Below are positions 49,467 to 58,465 of a stretch of DNA of 64,000 nt, one piece after another; within the stretch, counting starts at the first letter, position 1, and each line of letters opens with the position of its first letter. The translations under genes and the position numbers were made by a program. Under the pieces are notes generated by a model. It saw nothing but the letters and a program-made list of their open reading frames with translations. It was not told the origin of the DNA and made no database searches. Source of the DNA: Oleiphilus sp. GTDB lineage: Bacteria > Pseudomonadota > Gammaproteobacteria > Pseudomonadales > Oleiphilaceae. The stretch covers positions 1 to 64,000 of the forward strand of contig PZPK01000016.1 of the NCBI GenBank assembly GCA_006212045.1. The letters run 5' to 3'.

Positions 49467-51173
49467 TTAGTCCTTCGTGACCCTGTCGACTTCGGAAAGA
49501 CTAGTGACGCCTTCCATTGCCTTTAACAGGGCGGATTTTCTCAAATCATTAAAGCCTTCTTCCGCCGCCGCCGCGGCTATTTCAATCGAAGAGGCTTCAT
49601 TCATAATCAGTTGTGAAATCTTGGGTGTAATCTTGACGACCTCATAAATACCTAATCTACCTTTATAGCCGTTATTGCACTTATCACAGCCTTTTGGTTG
49701 ATAAACTGTGAAGCCGCTATCAATTTGCTCCTTGGTATAGCCCATTTTTTCGAGCTGTTCCTTGGGAACATCGATTGGCTCTTTGCAGCTGCTGCACAAG
49801 CGTCTTGCGAGCCGCTGTGCGATGATCAGGCTGACGGAAGTTGCTATATTGAAAGCCGGAACGCCCATATTCAACATCCGCGTCAGCGTTTCAGGTGCAC
49901 TATTTGTATGTAGGGTCGACATCACCATGTGACCTGTTTGTGCGGCCTTGATCGCGATTGAAGCCGTTTCCAGGTCCCGTATCTCACCAACCATGACGAT
50001 GTCTGGATCCTGACGCAGGAAGGATCTGAGCGCTTCAGCAAACCCCAAACCAACCTTGTTGTTCACGTTCACCTGATTGATCCCTTCCAAGTTGATTTCG
50101 ACCGGATCTTCCGCCGTTGAGATATTACGTTCCGGTGTATTAAGGATATTCAATCCGGTATAAAGAGAAACCGTTTTACCACTCCCCGTCGGTCCGGTCA
50201 CCAATATCATGCCTTGGGGTTGGTGAAGAGCTTCCATATACATTTCTTTCTGCACTTCTTCATAGCCCAAAGCGTCGATACCCATTTTGGCGCTGGAAGG
50301 GTCGAGGATCCGCAGAACTATTTTTTCACCCCATAGAGTCGGCAGGGTGTTTACCCTAAAGTCGATGGCTTTTGTTTTGGAAAGCTTCATCTTGATACGG
50401 CCATCCTGCGGGACGCGCCGTTCTGATATGTCCAATTGCGACATGACCTTCAAACGTGCCGATATTTTTGGTGCCAGTTTGATCGATGGGCGCGATACTT
50501 CGTGCAAAATACCGTCAGTACGGTAGCGCACACGATAGGCTTTTTCATAAGGCTCAAAGTGTAAATCTGATGCGCCGCCTTTGATGGCATCCAGGAGCAT
50601 CTTGTTGACATACTTTACGATAGGTGCATCATCGGCGTCACTGGCGCTGACTTCCTGCTCCTGATCATCACCGCTATCAACATCAATACCTTCAAGATCG
50701 GCGTCATCTAGGTCGCCCATGGACGTGTCCTGCGAATCCAGATACTTGTCGATCGCGACAGATAGTTTGTCGTCTTCTACCAGGACGGCATCGATGCTCA
50801 ATCCGGTATGAAACTTGATTTCATCCTGGGCCTGAATATTCGTGGGATCCGACACGGCGATAAAAAGGCGATTGCCCCTCCTGAACAGCGGCAAGGTATG
50901 GTGCTTTCGGATCAATTTTTCTTCTATCACCTTTTCAGGCAGGGATTCAGTAGAAAATGCAGACAGGTCAAGCACCGGCATACCAAATTCCTGGGCTGCG
51001 GAAAATGCCAGCGCCTTGGCATCCGCTTGCCCATTGGTGACCAGGTGAGTCACGATGGACACTCGGTTTTCCAAAGCATGTGTTTGGGCTTTTGCTGCAA
51101 TTTCTTCGTCAATGATCTGATCCTGCACGAATTTGCGTGCCAGACCGGTCAATGTAGTGGATGATGCTGTCAT
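49467..51173 (-). CDS. pilB: type IV pilus assembly ATPase PilB
   Basis: The 568-residue hexameric ATPase powers pilus extension. It has an N-terminal GspE_N domain, Walker A VTGPTGSGKTVSLYTGLN, an acidic box near DPDIVMVGEIRDLETA (Walker B), a His box and the zinc tetracysteine CSSC...CDKCNNGYKG. It starts three bases upstream of pilC and reads away from pilA. Confidence 0.96.
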   Translation of the reverse strand: MTASSTTLTGLARKFVQDQIIDEEIAAKAQTHALENRVSIVTHLVTNGQADAKALAFSAAQEFGMPVLDLSAFSTESLPEKVIEEKLIRKHHTLPLFRRGNRLFIAVSDPTNIQAQDEIKFHTGLSIDAVLVEDDKLSVAIDKYLDSQDTSMGDLDDADLEGIDVDSGDDQEQEVSASDADDAPIVKYVNKMLLDAIKGGASDLHFEPYEKAYRVRYRTDGILHEVSRPSIKLAPKISARLKVMSQLDISERRVPQDGRIKMKLSKTKAIDFRVNTLPTLWGEKIVLRILDPSSAKMGIDALGYEEVQKEMYMEALHQPQGMILVTGPTGSGKTVSLYTGLNILNTPERNISTAEDPVEINLEGINQVNVNNKVGLGFAEALRSFLRQDPDIVMVGEIRDLETASIAIKAAQTGHMVMSTLHTNSAPETLTRMLNMGVPAFNIATSVSLIIAQRLARRLCSSCKEPIDVPKEQLEKMGYTKEQIDSGFTVYQPKGCDKCNNGYKGRLGIYEVVKITPKISQLIMNEASSIEIAAAAAEEGFNDLRKSALLKAMEGVTSLSEVDRVTKD

Positions 51174-51505
51174 GAATGTGCTGCTTTGTGTCTTTAAATG
51201 ATTGATACGGTGAAAAATTACCGGTGCTATAAGAAGAAAGTGTAGTGCAAGTTACCGGTTTTAAAAGAAATGTCTGATCTCTGCACTAACTGACAATATT
51301 TGTCACATTGTGACTGCAAAGAGTCTTTCAAGCTTGCCTTCAATTTTTATATGGAAACGTTATTAATGTCCGCAAGCTATTGAAATATAATTGATTTATA
51401 AAATAGTTTGAAATTGGCACACCGGCTGCTAACGTTAAAGTCAGGCACGCTAAATGCGGATGTACTGCTAAAGCGGTCGTTAATTTTAAACTGGAGATTT
51501 CAAAT
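51174..51505. other. divergent pilB-pilA regulatory region
   Basis: AT-rich 332 bp without a gene. It holds a dyad cluster at 51291-51314 and a sigma-54 promoter at 51414-51430, described separately. A long untranslated leader of about 65 bases precedes pilA. Confidence 0.7.
51291..51430 (+). promoter_or_regulatory. sigma-54 promoter of pilA with upstream PilR-like dyads
   Basis: TTGGCAC (51414-51420), five bases, then CTGCT (51426-51430) gives GG-N10-GC spacing, the sigma-54 -24/-12 pattern. About 115-140 bp upstream lie overlapping palindromes TGACAATATTTGTCA (51291-51305) and GTCACATTGTGAC (51302-51314), containing TGTC motifs typical of PilR sites. Confidence 0.78.
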
Positions 51506-51949
51506 ATGAAGACAATGCAAAAGGGTTTTACTCTCATTGAATTGATGATCGTTGTAGCGATTATCGGTATTTTGGCAGCAGTTGCGATTCCTGCTTATCA
51601 AGATTACACCGTGCGAGCAAAAGTTACGGAGATTATGGGCATCGCATCAAGTGCCAAAACGTCTGTATCCGAGTTCTATGTTTCGCAGGGCTCAATGCCT
51701 GCTACTGAAGCCGCTGCGGGTATTATTGTCGATGGTTCAGAATACGCAACGACTTACCTGAAAGATTTGAGTTATGCTCAGGTTGACGCCGATAATGGTA
51801 CGATTACAGCTACCATTTTTGATTTGGGTGGCGATGCTGCCGAAGACGAAACGATTATATTTGCAGGTACAGGTAGTGCAACGGGTGTTACTTGGACTTG
51901 TACGGGTGGTGACCTGGAAGATAAATATCGTCCAGCCAACTGTCGTTAG
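51506..51949 (+). CDS. pilA: type IVa major pilin
   Basis: The 147-residue prepilin has a short class-III leader MKTMQKG cut before [20 protein letters not shown], which has the conserved Glu at mature position 5. The C-terminal disulfide loop is closed by cysteines in VTWTC and PANC. GGAG precedes ATG. A sigma-54 promoter and terminator bracket it, so it is mainly monocistronic. Confidence 0.96.
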   Translation: MKTMQKGFTLIELMIVVAIIGILAAVAIPAYQDYTVRAKVTEIMGIASSAKTSVSEFYVSQGSMPATEAAAGIIVDGSEYATTYLKDLSYAQVDADNGTITATIFDLGGDAAEDETIIFAGTGSATGVTWTCTGGDLEDKYRPANCR

Positions 51950-51967
51950 TAGTTAGATCTTAGTTGG

Positions 51968-51991
51968 AAAAGCGCCTCCGGGCGCTTTTTT
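51968..51991 (+). terminator. pilA rho-independent terminator
   Basis: AAAAGCGCC-TCC-GGGCGCTTTTTT, strong stem plus T6. The next gene starts only four bases later, so its expression may depend on readthrough. Confidence 0.88.
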
Positions 51992-51994
51992 ATT

Positions 51995-53698
51995 ATGTGG
52001 ATATTAAAGAGCTCGACTTTTCAATTAGTCCTGATTGCCATGTTGACCCTGTCTGTCTTTGCAGCCGGGCTATCAGGAGGTTTTTATTTCGACGATGAAT
52101 GGAATGTGCTTCGCAATTCCGCCTTGCAAGTCGAAGGCTTGGGTATTGAGCAGCTATGGGCTGCAGCTATGTCTGGTACAGCAGGACCTTTAGGCAGGCC
52201 GCTAGCGACGCTTACTTTTGCAATCAACCACTTATTCTTCGGTTTTGACCCATACTATTTCAAGTTGACAAACTTGGTAATTCATCTTGCTTGCGGCGCA
52301 GCTGTCTATGCAGTGTCGTTCTCATTGAGCCGTCAGTTATACTTTGGAGTTGAAAAGTACCGGAAGCTATTTGCAGCACTGGTGGCCTTGCTATGGCTGC
52401 TGCACCCTCTCAACCTCACACCCGTATTATATGTCGTTCAACGCATGACTAGCCTCAGTGCCTTGTTCTGTTTATTAGGCATGCTGGCGTATATTCAAGC
52501 AAGACTGTCATCAACAGACCAACAATTACGATCAAGACTGCTACTCATCGTAACTTATTTTATATGTTTCCCCTTGGGGCTTCTGAGCAAAGAAAATGCT
52601 GCGCTATTACCTGTATATTGTTTATTGATCGAGTTAATATTTTTTCGTTTTCGTTTGGGTGACGGAACGTTAAGTAAGCCACTGATTAGCTTACACATCG
52701 TTCTCGTGTTAGTTCCCGGTTTAATCATTCTGGCATACTTACTTGTTTCACCCGAATGGGTGATGGGCGGTTATGTACGTCGTGATTTTACGATGTTAGA
52801 GCGCCTGCTGACACAGCCGAGAATATTGGTTTTCTACTTGAGCCAGTTGATACTGCCGCTAAATAGTGAGTTGGCACTATTTCATGATGATATTCGAGTG
52901 TCGACTGGATTGTTTTCTCCTATAACTACATTCTTTTCGATTTTGCTGATTATCGGTTTGCTGGGTACTGCTTTTTTGCAATTGAAGAAGCGCCCGCTCA
53001 TAGCTTTTTCGATTATGTTCTATTTCTGTGCGCATCTACTTGAATCATCGGTTCTTGCGCTGGAGCTGATGCATGAGCACCGTAATTATCTTGCCAGTTT
53101 TCCGATATTGCTTTGTTTTGCCTACTACTTGGTATCCCTTATGGAATATAAGCTTAAGCAAGGGGTGTTGCTATCGCTAATGATGCTTCTGTTTCTTGCC
53201 GTCAGCACAACCATTCGAGCAGCGCTATGGGGTAACCCGGCGCTTCAGGCTTGGCAAGAGATGGTTGATCACCCAAACTCCGCAAGAGCCACATACGAGA
53301 TTGGGAAAAGATATGCGATCTATGCAAACGGTTTAACTGAGTCTGAGCAAAAAACAGAAGCAATGGAGCAGGCCGCTGAATACTTTAGAAAAAGTAGCAT
53401 ATTGCGAGAGAGTTACACCGATGGTCTATTTGGGCTACTGATGCTGGAAGGCATTGAAGGAGTTAAAATGGATGCGTACTTTAATGGCTTGTTATTAAAC
53501 CGATTGGCTTCCGGTCCATTTAACAACAATAATTATAATTACCTGAATGCTGTTTTTCAGTGCGCAGAAGCGGGGCAATGCTCCTATGAGCCTAGTCGAA
53601 TTGCTCGGCTCATCGAAGCGTGCAAATTGAACCCCGGTTTCGCTGGTTCCCATCAAAAATCCCTACTTGCCAGATATGAGCGGTACAAACAGCAATGA
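51995..53698 (+). CDS. GT-C membrane glycosyltransferase, likely pilin-modifying
   Basis: The 567-residue protein has about 10-11 membrane segments and a TMTC/PMT-like GT-C signature. The first periplasmic loop reads GGFYFDDEWNVLRNSALQ with the acidic catalytic pair. RPLATLTFAINHLFFG, ALLWLLHPLNLTPVLYVVQR and LGLLSKENAALLPVYC follow. A C-terminal helical, TPR-like segment (ATYEIGKRYAIYANGL...AAEYFRKSSILRE) is present. Such enzymes transfer sugars from lipid carriers to proteins in the periplasm. Position directly after pilA and before a TfpZ-like gene suggests pilin O-glycosylation. No ribosome site is evident. Confidence 0.75.
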   Translation: MWILKSSTFQLVLIAMLTLSVFAAGLSGGFYFDDEWNVLRNSALQVEGLGIEQLWAAAMSGTAGPLGRPLATLTFAINHLFFGFDPYYFKLTNLVIHLACGAAVYAVSFSLSRQLYFGVEKYRKLFAALVALLWLLHPLNLTPVLYVVQRMTSLSALFCLLGMLAYIQARLSSTDQQLRSRLLLIVTYFICFPLGLLSKENAALLPVYCLLIELIFFRFRLGDGTLSKPLISLHIVLVLVPGLIILAYLLVSPEWVMGGYVRRDFTMLERLLTQPRILVFYLSQLILPLNSELALFHDDIRVSTGLFSPITTFFSILLIIGLLGTAFLQLKKRPLIAFSIMFYFCAHLLESSVLALELMHEHRNYLASFPILLCFAYYLVSLMEYKLKQGVLLSLMMLLFLAVSTTIRAALWGNPALQAWQEMVDHPNSARATYEIGKRYAIYANGLTESEQKTEAMEQAAEYFRKSSILRESYTDGLFGLLMLEGIEGVKMDAYFNGLLLNRLASGPFNNNNYNYLNAVFQCAEAGQCSYEPSRIARLIEACKLNPGFAGSHQKSLLARYERYKQQ

Positions 53699-54420
53699 AA
53701 AACTTATCTAAAGCGAGTCTTTTCGGTTGGAGTTTTGCTGAGACCTTCCTGATGATGGGTGTGAGTTATGCCCTGTTACTTAGCTGGTATCCAGACTTAT
53801 ATTTTCAGGTTTTTGATTTGGAAACCAAGTTCTCACTATTAGTGTTAATGGCTATTCTTGTTGGTCCTGTTTTGTCATTGATCATATTCAAAAAGCAACA
53901 GATCCAGTTAGTTAATGATCTAACAGTGATAGCTTTGATTAAATACATCGCCATATTTTTGGCATTGTTTCTATTCTACAGTCAAAGACCGCTGTTGCTT
54001 GTTTTTGCTGTAGACCGCTTTGTTGTTGTGCAGGCACATCAGGTTCCAAAAAATACTATACCTCCAAATGTAGTTGCTTTAATGGTTTCCAGCAAAGAGC
54101 CCCCTTTGGTTGCTGCCCGTCTTTTTGATTCAGCAAACCTGGAAGTGATGATGGAGGTTCTATCAGGTGCGCCTGATATTGAGTTTAGGCCGAGCCAGTA
54201 CGAATTGATTAAGTATCAGACAAAACAAATTGCGGAGGAGAGCAAAAAATGGCTGACTGCAGGCCGAGAAGCCTGGATGATGGAGAATACAGAATGGAAC
54301 TCAAGGCATGAGGCAGTAATGCCTTTGCCCCTTGTATACGGAAATGATAAACATGGTGTTGCTCTTATCAATGTAATGACGTCCTCAATTGAAGGTTTTA
54401 TAGATGTAAATCCATGGTGA
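53695..54420 (+). CDS. TfpZ/FimB-like type IV pilin accessory protein
   Basis: The 241-residue protein has about three N-terminal membrane segments with the family pattern LVGPVLSLIIFKKQQIQLVNDLTVIALIKYIAIFLALFLFYSQRPLLLVFAVDRFVVVQAHQV. The rest is a soluble periplasmic domain. TfpZ and FimB proteins are encoded beside pilA in several pilin types and stabilise or process their cognate pilin. The gene overlaps the GT-C gene by four bases. Confidence 0.78.
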   Translation: MKNLSKASLFGWSFAETFLMMGVSYALLLSWYPDLYFQVFDLETKFSLLVLMAILVGPVLSLIIFKKQQIQLVNDLTVIALIKYIAIFLALFLFYSQRPLLLVFAVDRFVVVQAHQVPKNTIPPNVVALMVSSKEPPLVAARLFDSANLEVMMEVLSGAPDIEFRPSQYELIKYQTKQIAEESKKWLTAGREAWMMENTEWNSRHEAVMPLPLVYGNDKHGVALINVMTSSIEGFIDVNPW

Positions 54421-54450
54421 TAGAGCATTTAGTCGAAATAAAAAAGTAGG

Positions 54451-55359
54451 ATGAAAGAACCTGTTTTTATGAAGAACGCGAGAAAAGTCAGTATTGTTAT
54501 TCCTGCAAAAAACGAAGGAAAAGCCTTGGTATGGTTTTTACCTTTACTAAAAAAAACTCGTCCTCATGACGAGATAATTATTGTCAACGACGGTTCAGAT
54601 GATGATACATCAGCGCTGTGTTTAACGAATAGAGTAAAGGAAGTGAAGCATCCATACTCGAAAGGTAATGGGGCAGCAATCAAAAGCGGTGCCAGAGCGG
54701 CTAAAGGGGAAGTGATTGTATTTCTAGATGCCGATGGGCAACACCAACCCAAGTATATTGAGCGCTTGCTTGATCGTCTTGACGAGGGGTTCGACCTTGT
54801 TGTTGGGGCGCGCAGATCTCGGACTTCTCAGGCAGGTTTGGGTCGATGGGCCGCCAATAGCACGTATAACAAATTGGCGAGCTGGATGGTGGGCGCTCGA
54901 GTTGAAGACCTGACTTCTGGTTTTAGAGCTGTTGATGCAAAAAAATTCAAACAGTTTCTGTACATGCTTCCGAATGGTTTTTCTTATCCTACGACGAGCA
55001 CAATGGCGTTTTTTCGTGCCGGTTATTCAGTAGCGTATGAGCAGGTTGACGTTCTAAAAAGAGAGGGCAAGAGTCATATTAAACCGCTGAAAGACGGTCT
55101 GCGTTTTCTATTGATTATTTTTAAAATTTGTACGTTGTATTCGCCGCTGAAACTTTTTGTACCTGTTAGTGCATCGTTTTTCGCAATGGGCATTACCTAT
55201 TACATGTTTACTTTTTTCGTTTACGGACGTTTTACCAATATGAGCATGTTATTACTAAGCACCTCAATTCTGATATTTATGATAGGGTTGGTTTCTGAGC
55301 AGATAACCATGTTGCAATACAAAGGTACGGATAGGGAGCATCAGCGAATGACAGATTAA
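54451..55359 (+). CDS. family 2 glycosyltransferase (dolichyl-phosphate-mannose-synthase-like)
   Basis: The 302-residue protein has a GT-A domain VSIVIPAKNEGKALVWFLPLLKK, VNDGSDDDT, FLDADGQHQ (DXD) and LTSGFRAVDAKKF. Two C-terminal membrane segments (about 228-250 and 260-282) follow. It probably loads a sugar on undecaprenyl phosphate, which could serve the GT-C enzyme upstream. An internal ATG at 54469 is an alternative start. Confidence 0.85.
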   Translation: MKEPVFMKNARKVSIVIPAKNEGKALVWFLPLLKKTRPHDEIIIVNDGSDDDTSALCLTNRVKEVKHPYSKGNGAAIKSGARAAKGEVIVFLDADGQHQPKYIERLLDRLDEGFDLVVGARRSRTSQAGLGRWAANSTYNKLASWMVGARVEDLTSGFRAVDAKKFKQFLYMLPNGFSYPTTSTMAFFRAGYSVAYEQVDVLKREGKSHIKPLKDGLRFLLIIFKICTLYSPLKLFVPVSASFFAMGITYYMFTFFVYGRFTNMSMLLLSTSILIFMIGLVSEQITMLQYKGTDREHQRMTD

Positions 55360-56291
55360 TCATTGTCGTTACGTGTTCCATTAAAGTAAGAAAGGCCTGC
55401 GCAAATTCGTACCAGGACAATACGGAGTTTCAGAGGTAGAACACCAAAGTAAATCACCATCGAGGTTATTCTTTTATATAGTGGTAAAAACAGTGCGCTA
55501 AATTGCATTAGCCGAACGGAAAACATGCGCAGCTCGTTTTGATCAACCTTGCAATAATGCATTTTCCTGTATTCAACTGGAAACCTCTTTCTAAACACTG
55601 TGCTGGCATGTTTTCCTGCTAGGTATTGTTTCTGACAGTAACTCTCCACCGATTCTGTGGTGTGGTGCACTAGTGGTGACAAACTGTTGTAAGCAATCTC
55701 TTCTTGCTGCTTCGGTAACTGTTGAATAAGCCTTAAAAGCAGGTCCCTATCTTCAAAACCGTAGGATTTATATTCCTCGTAGAAGCCGCCTGCCTTGATA
55801 AAAAGTGTTCGCCGAATAAGCACGTTCGTTGTTGAGAAACCAGTTGGTTCATCAATAGATTTTCGATCCTGAGAAGCGTTAAAGTAAAGCCCCCAAAAGT
55901 TAGGGGCAGGGTCTAACATACCAGCAAATACAAGGCTTTTTCCCTTGTTTATGGCGTCAAGAAACCCGTTTATATAGTTGTTGTCTTTAGCCTCACAGTC
56001 TGCGTCAATCAGTAATAGGTATTCTGAAGGTATAGTATTAGCTGCTGTATTGATGGACAGGCCTCTACCGATATTTTCAGCGTTGTGAATTGTGTAGAGT
56101 GTAAAGTGGGCGGGGCTTAAGCTTTCAATTAGTTCGCCGGTTTTGTCCGTTGATGCATCGTTGACGATTGTGACCGCAATCTTATGTTTTGGTTCTGATG
56201 AAGCCAGAGCACGTTGCTTGTCCAATGAAAAAATTAATCGTGATATTGTTTGCTCAGCATTAAAAGCGGGAATAACGATATTGATTAACAA
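55356..56291 (-). CDS. family 2 glycosyltransferase
   Basis: The 311-residue GT-A enzyme starts at TTG 56291, supported by GGGGAGG eight bases upstream. Motifs are NIVIPAFNAEQTISRLI, VNDASTDKTGE, ENIGRGLSINTAAN, LLIDADCEA and GFEDRDLLLRL. The basic C-terminus may touch the membrane. It is convergent with the preceding gene (four-base overlap). Confidence 0.85.
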   Translation of the reverse strand: MLINIVIPAFNAEQTISRLIFSLDKQRALASSEPKHKIAVTIVNDASTDKTGELIESLSPAHFTLYTIHNAENIGRGLSINTAANTIPSEYLLLIDADCEAKDNNYINGFLDAINKGKSLVFAGMLDPAPNFWGLYFNASQDRKSIDEPTGFSTTNVLIRRTLFIKAGGFYEEYKSYGFEDRDLLLRLIQQLPKQQEEIAYNSLSPLVHHTTESVESYCQKQYLAGKHASTVFRKRFPVEYRKMHYCKVDQNELRMFSVRLMQFSALFLPLYKRITSMVIYFGVLPLKLRIVLVRICAGLSYFNGTRNDND

Positions 56292-56349
56292 AAATGTCCT
56301 CCCCTCAGAATAGTTGGCTAAACTCAGAGTTTAAATGAATTAATCATAG

Positions 56350-57264
56350 GTGAGTATTCTTTTGATCACGAAACATCGGCCTTTCGTCACCGTCATTGTT
56401 CCTGTATTCAATGATTATGAGGGGTTAATTTCAACGCTCAATGCACTTTCAGTTCAGAGTTATCCGCGAAACTGTTTTGAGGTTGTTGTGGTCGATAATG
56501 GCTCTTGTCCCAAGGTTGGTTTGGCGGGATTAACCTTGCAGATGACGGTAAGGCTTGTTGTAGAAACTCGCCCCGGAAGCTATGCAGCCAGAAATTCTGG
56601 TATTCTGGCGGCCAGAGGCGACGTGCTCGCTTTTACTGATGCAGACTGCATTCCGGATTCGGAGTGGTTAAGCAATGCGTTAAATTGTCTTGGGGACAAT
56701 AGCGCTCGGAACATTGTGGGTGGTGATGTTCATGTCGTTAATAACGCCCGCGAATTAACGTGGGCTGCCACATATTCTATATTTGCAGGCTTCCAACAAA
56801 AAGATAATGTGAGTCTGCGAGGTTTTTCAGCCACAGCAAACATGGTCGTATACAAAGATGCTTTTGATGCTGTTGGCCTATTTGACAGCAGCCTGCTTTC
56901 CGGAGGCGATAGTGAATGGTGCTGGAGGGCTGCCAAAGAAGGCTATCGGGTCAGGTTCGAAAAGAGTGTGCTTGTAAAACATCCTTGCAGAACTTCGCTA
57001 AGGTCGCTTGCGGTGCAGGCTAGAAGGGTTGCCGCTGGAAGACTTCAGTTAAAAAAGAAGGGATACTTAATCAGCGGGTCTGTTTCTTCCAGATCGCATG
57101 TGGAAAGAAAATCACTGGTATCGGTAGTTGGTCGGATAGTTTCGAATTCAGAAACCGGCAATTGCGACAAGATAAAAATATTACTGGTTGGTGCAATTAT
57201 TCGATTTATTTCGGCAATTGAAATCGTTAGGCTGCGCTTCGGCACGTTGGCAGAGAGGCGTTAG
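56350..57264 (+). CDS. family 2 glycosyltransferase
   Basis: The 304-residue protein has VTVIVPVFNDYEGLISTLNALSVQ, VDNGS, ETRPGSYAARNSGILAARGDVLAFTDADCIPD (DXD) and GGDSEWCWRAAKEGY, typical of GT2 enzymes for surface polysaccharides. The start codon is GTG. It is divergent from the preceding gene and probably in an operon with the next. Confidence 0.85.
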   Translation: MSILLITKHRPFVTVIVPVFNDYEGLISTLNALSVQSYPRNCFEVVVVDNGSCPKVGLAGLTLQMTVRLVVETRPGSYAARNSGILAARGDVLAFTDADCIPDSEWLSNALNCLGDNSARNIVGGDVHVVNNARELTWAATYSIFAGFQQKDNVSLRGFSATANMVVYKDAFDAVGLFDSSLLSGGDSEWCWRAAKEGYRVRFEKSVLVKHPCRTSLRSLAVQARRVAAGRLQLKKKGYLISGSVSSRSHVERKSLVSVVGRIVSNSETGNCDKIKILLVGAIIRFISAIEIVRLRFGTLAERR

Positions 57265-57268
57265 GCCA

Positions 57269-58465
57269 ATGGCGAGAATGCTGGTATTAACCACAACGTA
57301 CCCTCTAGGTCCAGATGATCCGCAACCAAGATTTGTAGAGTACCTCTCAAAAGGTTTATCAAAAGATAATAAAGTTTGGGTCTTGGCTCCTTCCATTAAA
57401 GGGCGACCGCAATCATGTCACTCCGATTTTCCGATTGTGAAACGATACCGTTACTTTTTCGCGTGTGGGGAAACACTTTGTGGTGGTGATGGGGTGCTAG
57501 AGAACCTAAAAAATAATCGCTTACGCTTGTTGTTATTGCCTTTCTTTATGGTCGCTCAATTCATGGCGGCAGTTCGTTTGGTGAGAAAGCATAATATTGA
57601 TGTAATTCATGCACATTGGATAATCCCGCAGGGTTTGATAGCAGTCTTGCTATCGCTTTTAAGTCGCCGAAGATTGAAAGTGCTTGTTACAGCACATGGC
57701 GCAGATCTATTTGCGCTCCAAGGAACTGTTCTGGCTAGGTTAAAGCGCTTTGTGATGCAAAAAGCTGACAGCGTAACGGTGGTTAGTGAAGCAATGAAGC
57801 AGCGTTGTATTTCTTGTCATGGAATTGACAGTACCAGAATTTCAGTCGCACCAATGGGGGTCGATTTAAACACAACTTTTGTCCCCAAGGGTGTTAAGAA
57901 TAAACGTAGACTTGTTTTTGTGGGACGTTTAGCCGAAAAAAAAGGTATCGATACTCTTCTGAAAGCAGTTTCGATATTGCAACCGAAACAAGAGTTCGTG
58001 GTTGACATCATTGGTGGTGGCAGCAAGCTGGATTATTACAAGTCCCAGGCAGACAGATACCGAGTGTTGGATCGTGTTCTTTTTCATGGCGCCATAGAAA
58101 ATGCATCGATTGGAAGTTTTTTACAGCATGCCTCCATAGCAGTCTTCCCTTTTAGAGTAACTACCGATGGTGATCAAGAGGGGCTTGGCTTGACCATGGT
58201 AGAAGCGATGGGCTGTGAGTGTATAGTGATCGCATCCGACTTACCGGCAGTGCGGGATGTTGTAAAAGACGGCGTTACAGGGTTTCTTGTGGAAGCTGAG
58301 TCCGCAGAATTACTTGCGGAACAGATTGATCGTGTGTTGTCAGATCAGGATAAGCTTGACTCGTTGAGGATAAATGCAAGACAGCACGTACTACGTTCGT
58401 TTGACTGGTCGATAGTGGCTGCTAGATACAATGGCATACTAAAAGGTTTCTACCGCCTTGATTGA
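57269..58465 (+). CDS. family 4 (group 1) glycosyltransferase
   Basis: The 398-residue GT-B enzyme starts at ATG 57269 (GAGAGG upstream), five bases after the previous stop. The N-terminal domain has VLTTTYPLGPDDPQPRFVEYLSKGL and HAHWIIPQG. The C-terminal domain has RRLVFVGRLAEKKGIDTLLKA and PFRVTTDGDQEGLGLTMVEAMGCECIVIASDL (EX7E region). It likely extends the same glycan. Confidence 0.9.
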   Translation: MARMLVLTTTYPLGPDDPQPRFVEYLSKGLSKDNKVWVLAPSIKGRPQSCHSDFPIVKRYRYFFACGETLCGGDGVLENLKNNRLRLLLLPFFMVAQFMAAVRLVRKHNIDVIHAHWIIPQGLIAVLLSLLSRRRLKVLVTAHGADLFALQGTVLARLKRFVMQKADSVTVVSEAMKQRCISCHGIDSTRISVAPMGVDLNTTFVPKGVKNKRRLVFVGRLAEKKGIDTLLKAVSILQPKQEFVVDIIGGGSKLDYYKSQADRYRVLDRVLFHGAIENASIGSFLQHASIAVFPFRVTTDGDQEGLGLTMVEAMGCECIVIASDLPAVRDVVKDGVTGFLVEAESAELLAEQIDRVLSDQDKLDSLRINARQHVLRSFDWSIVAARYNGILKGFYRLD

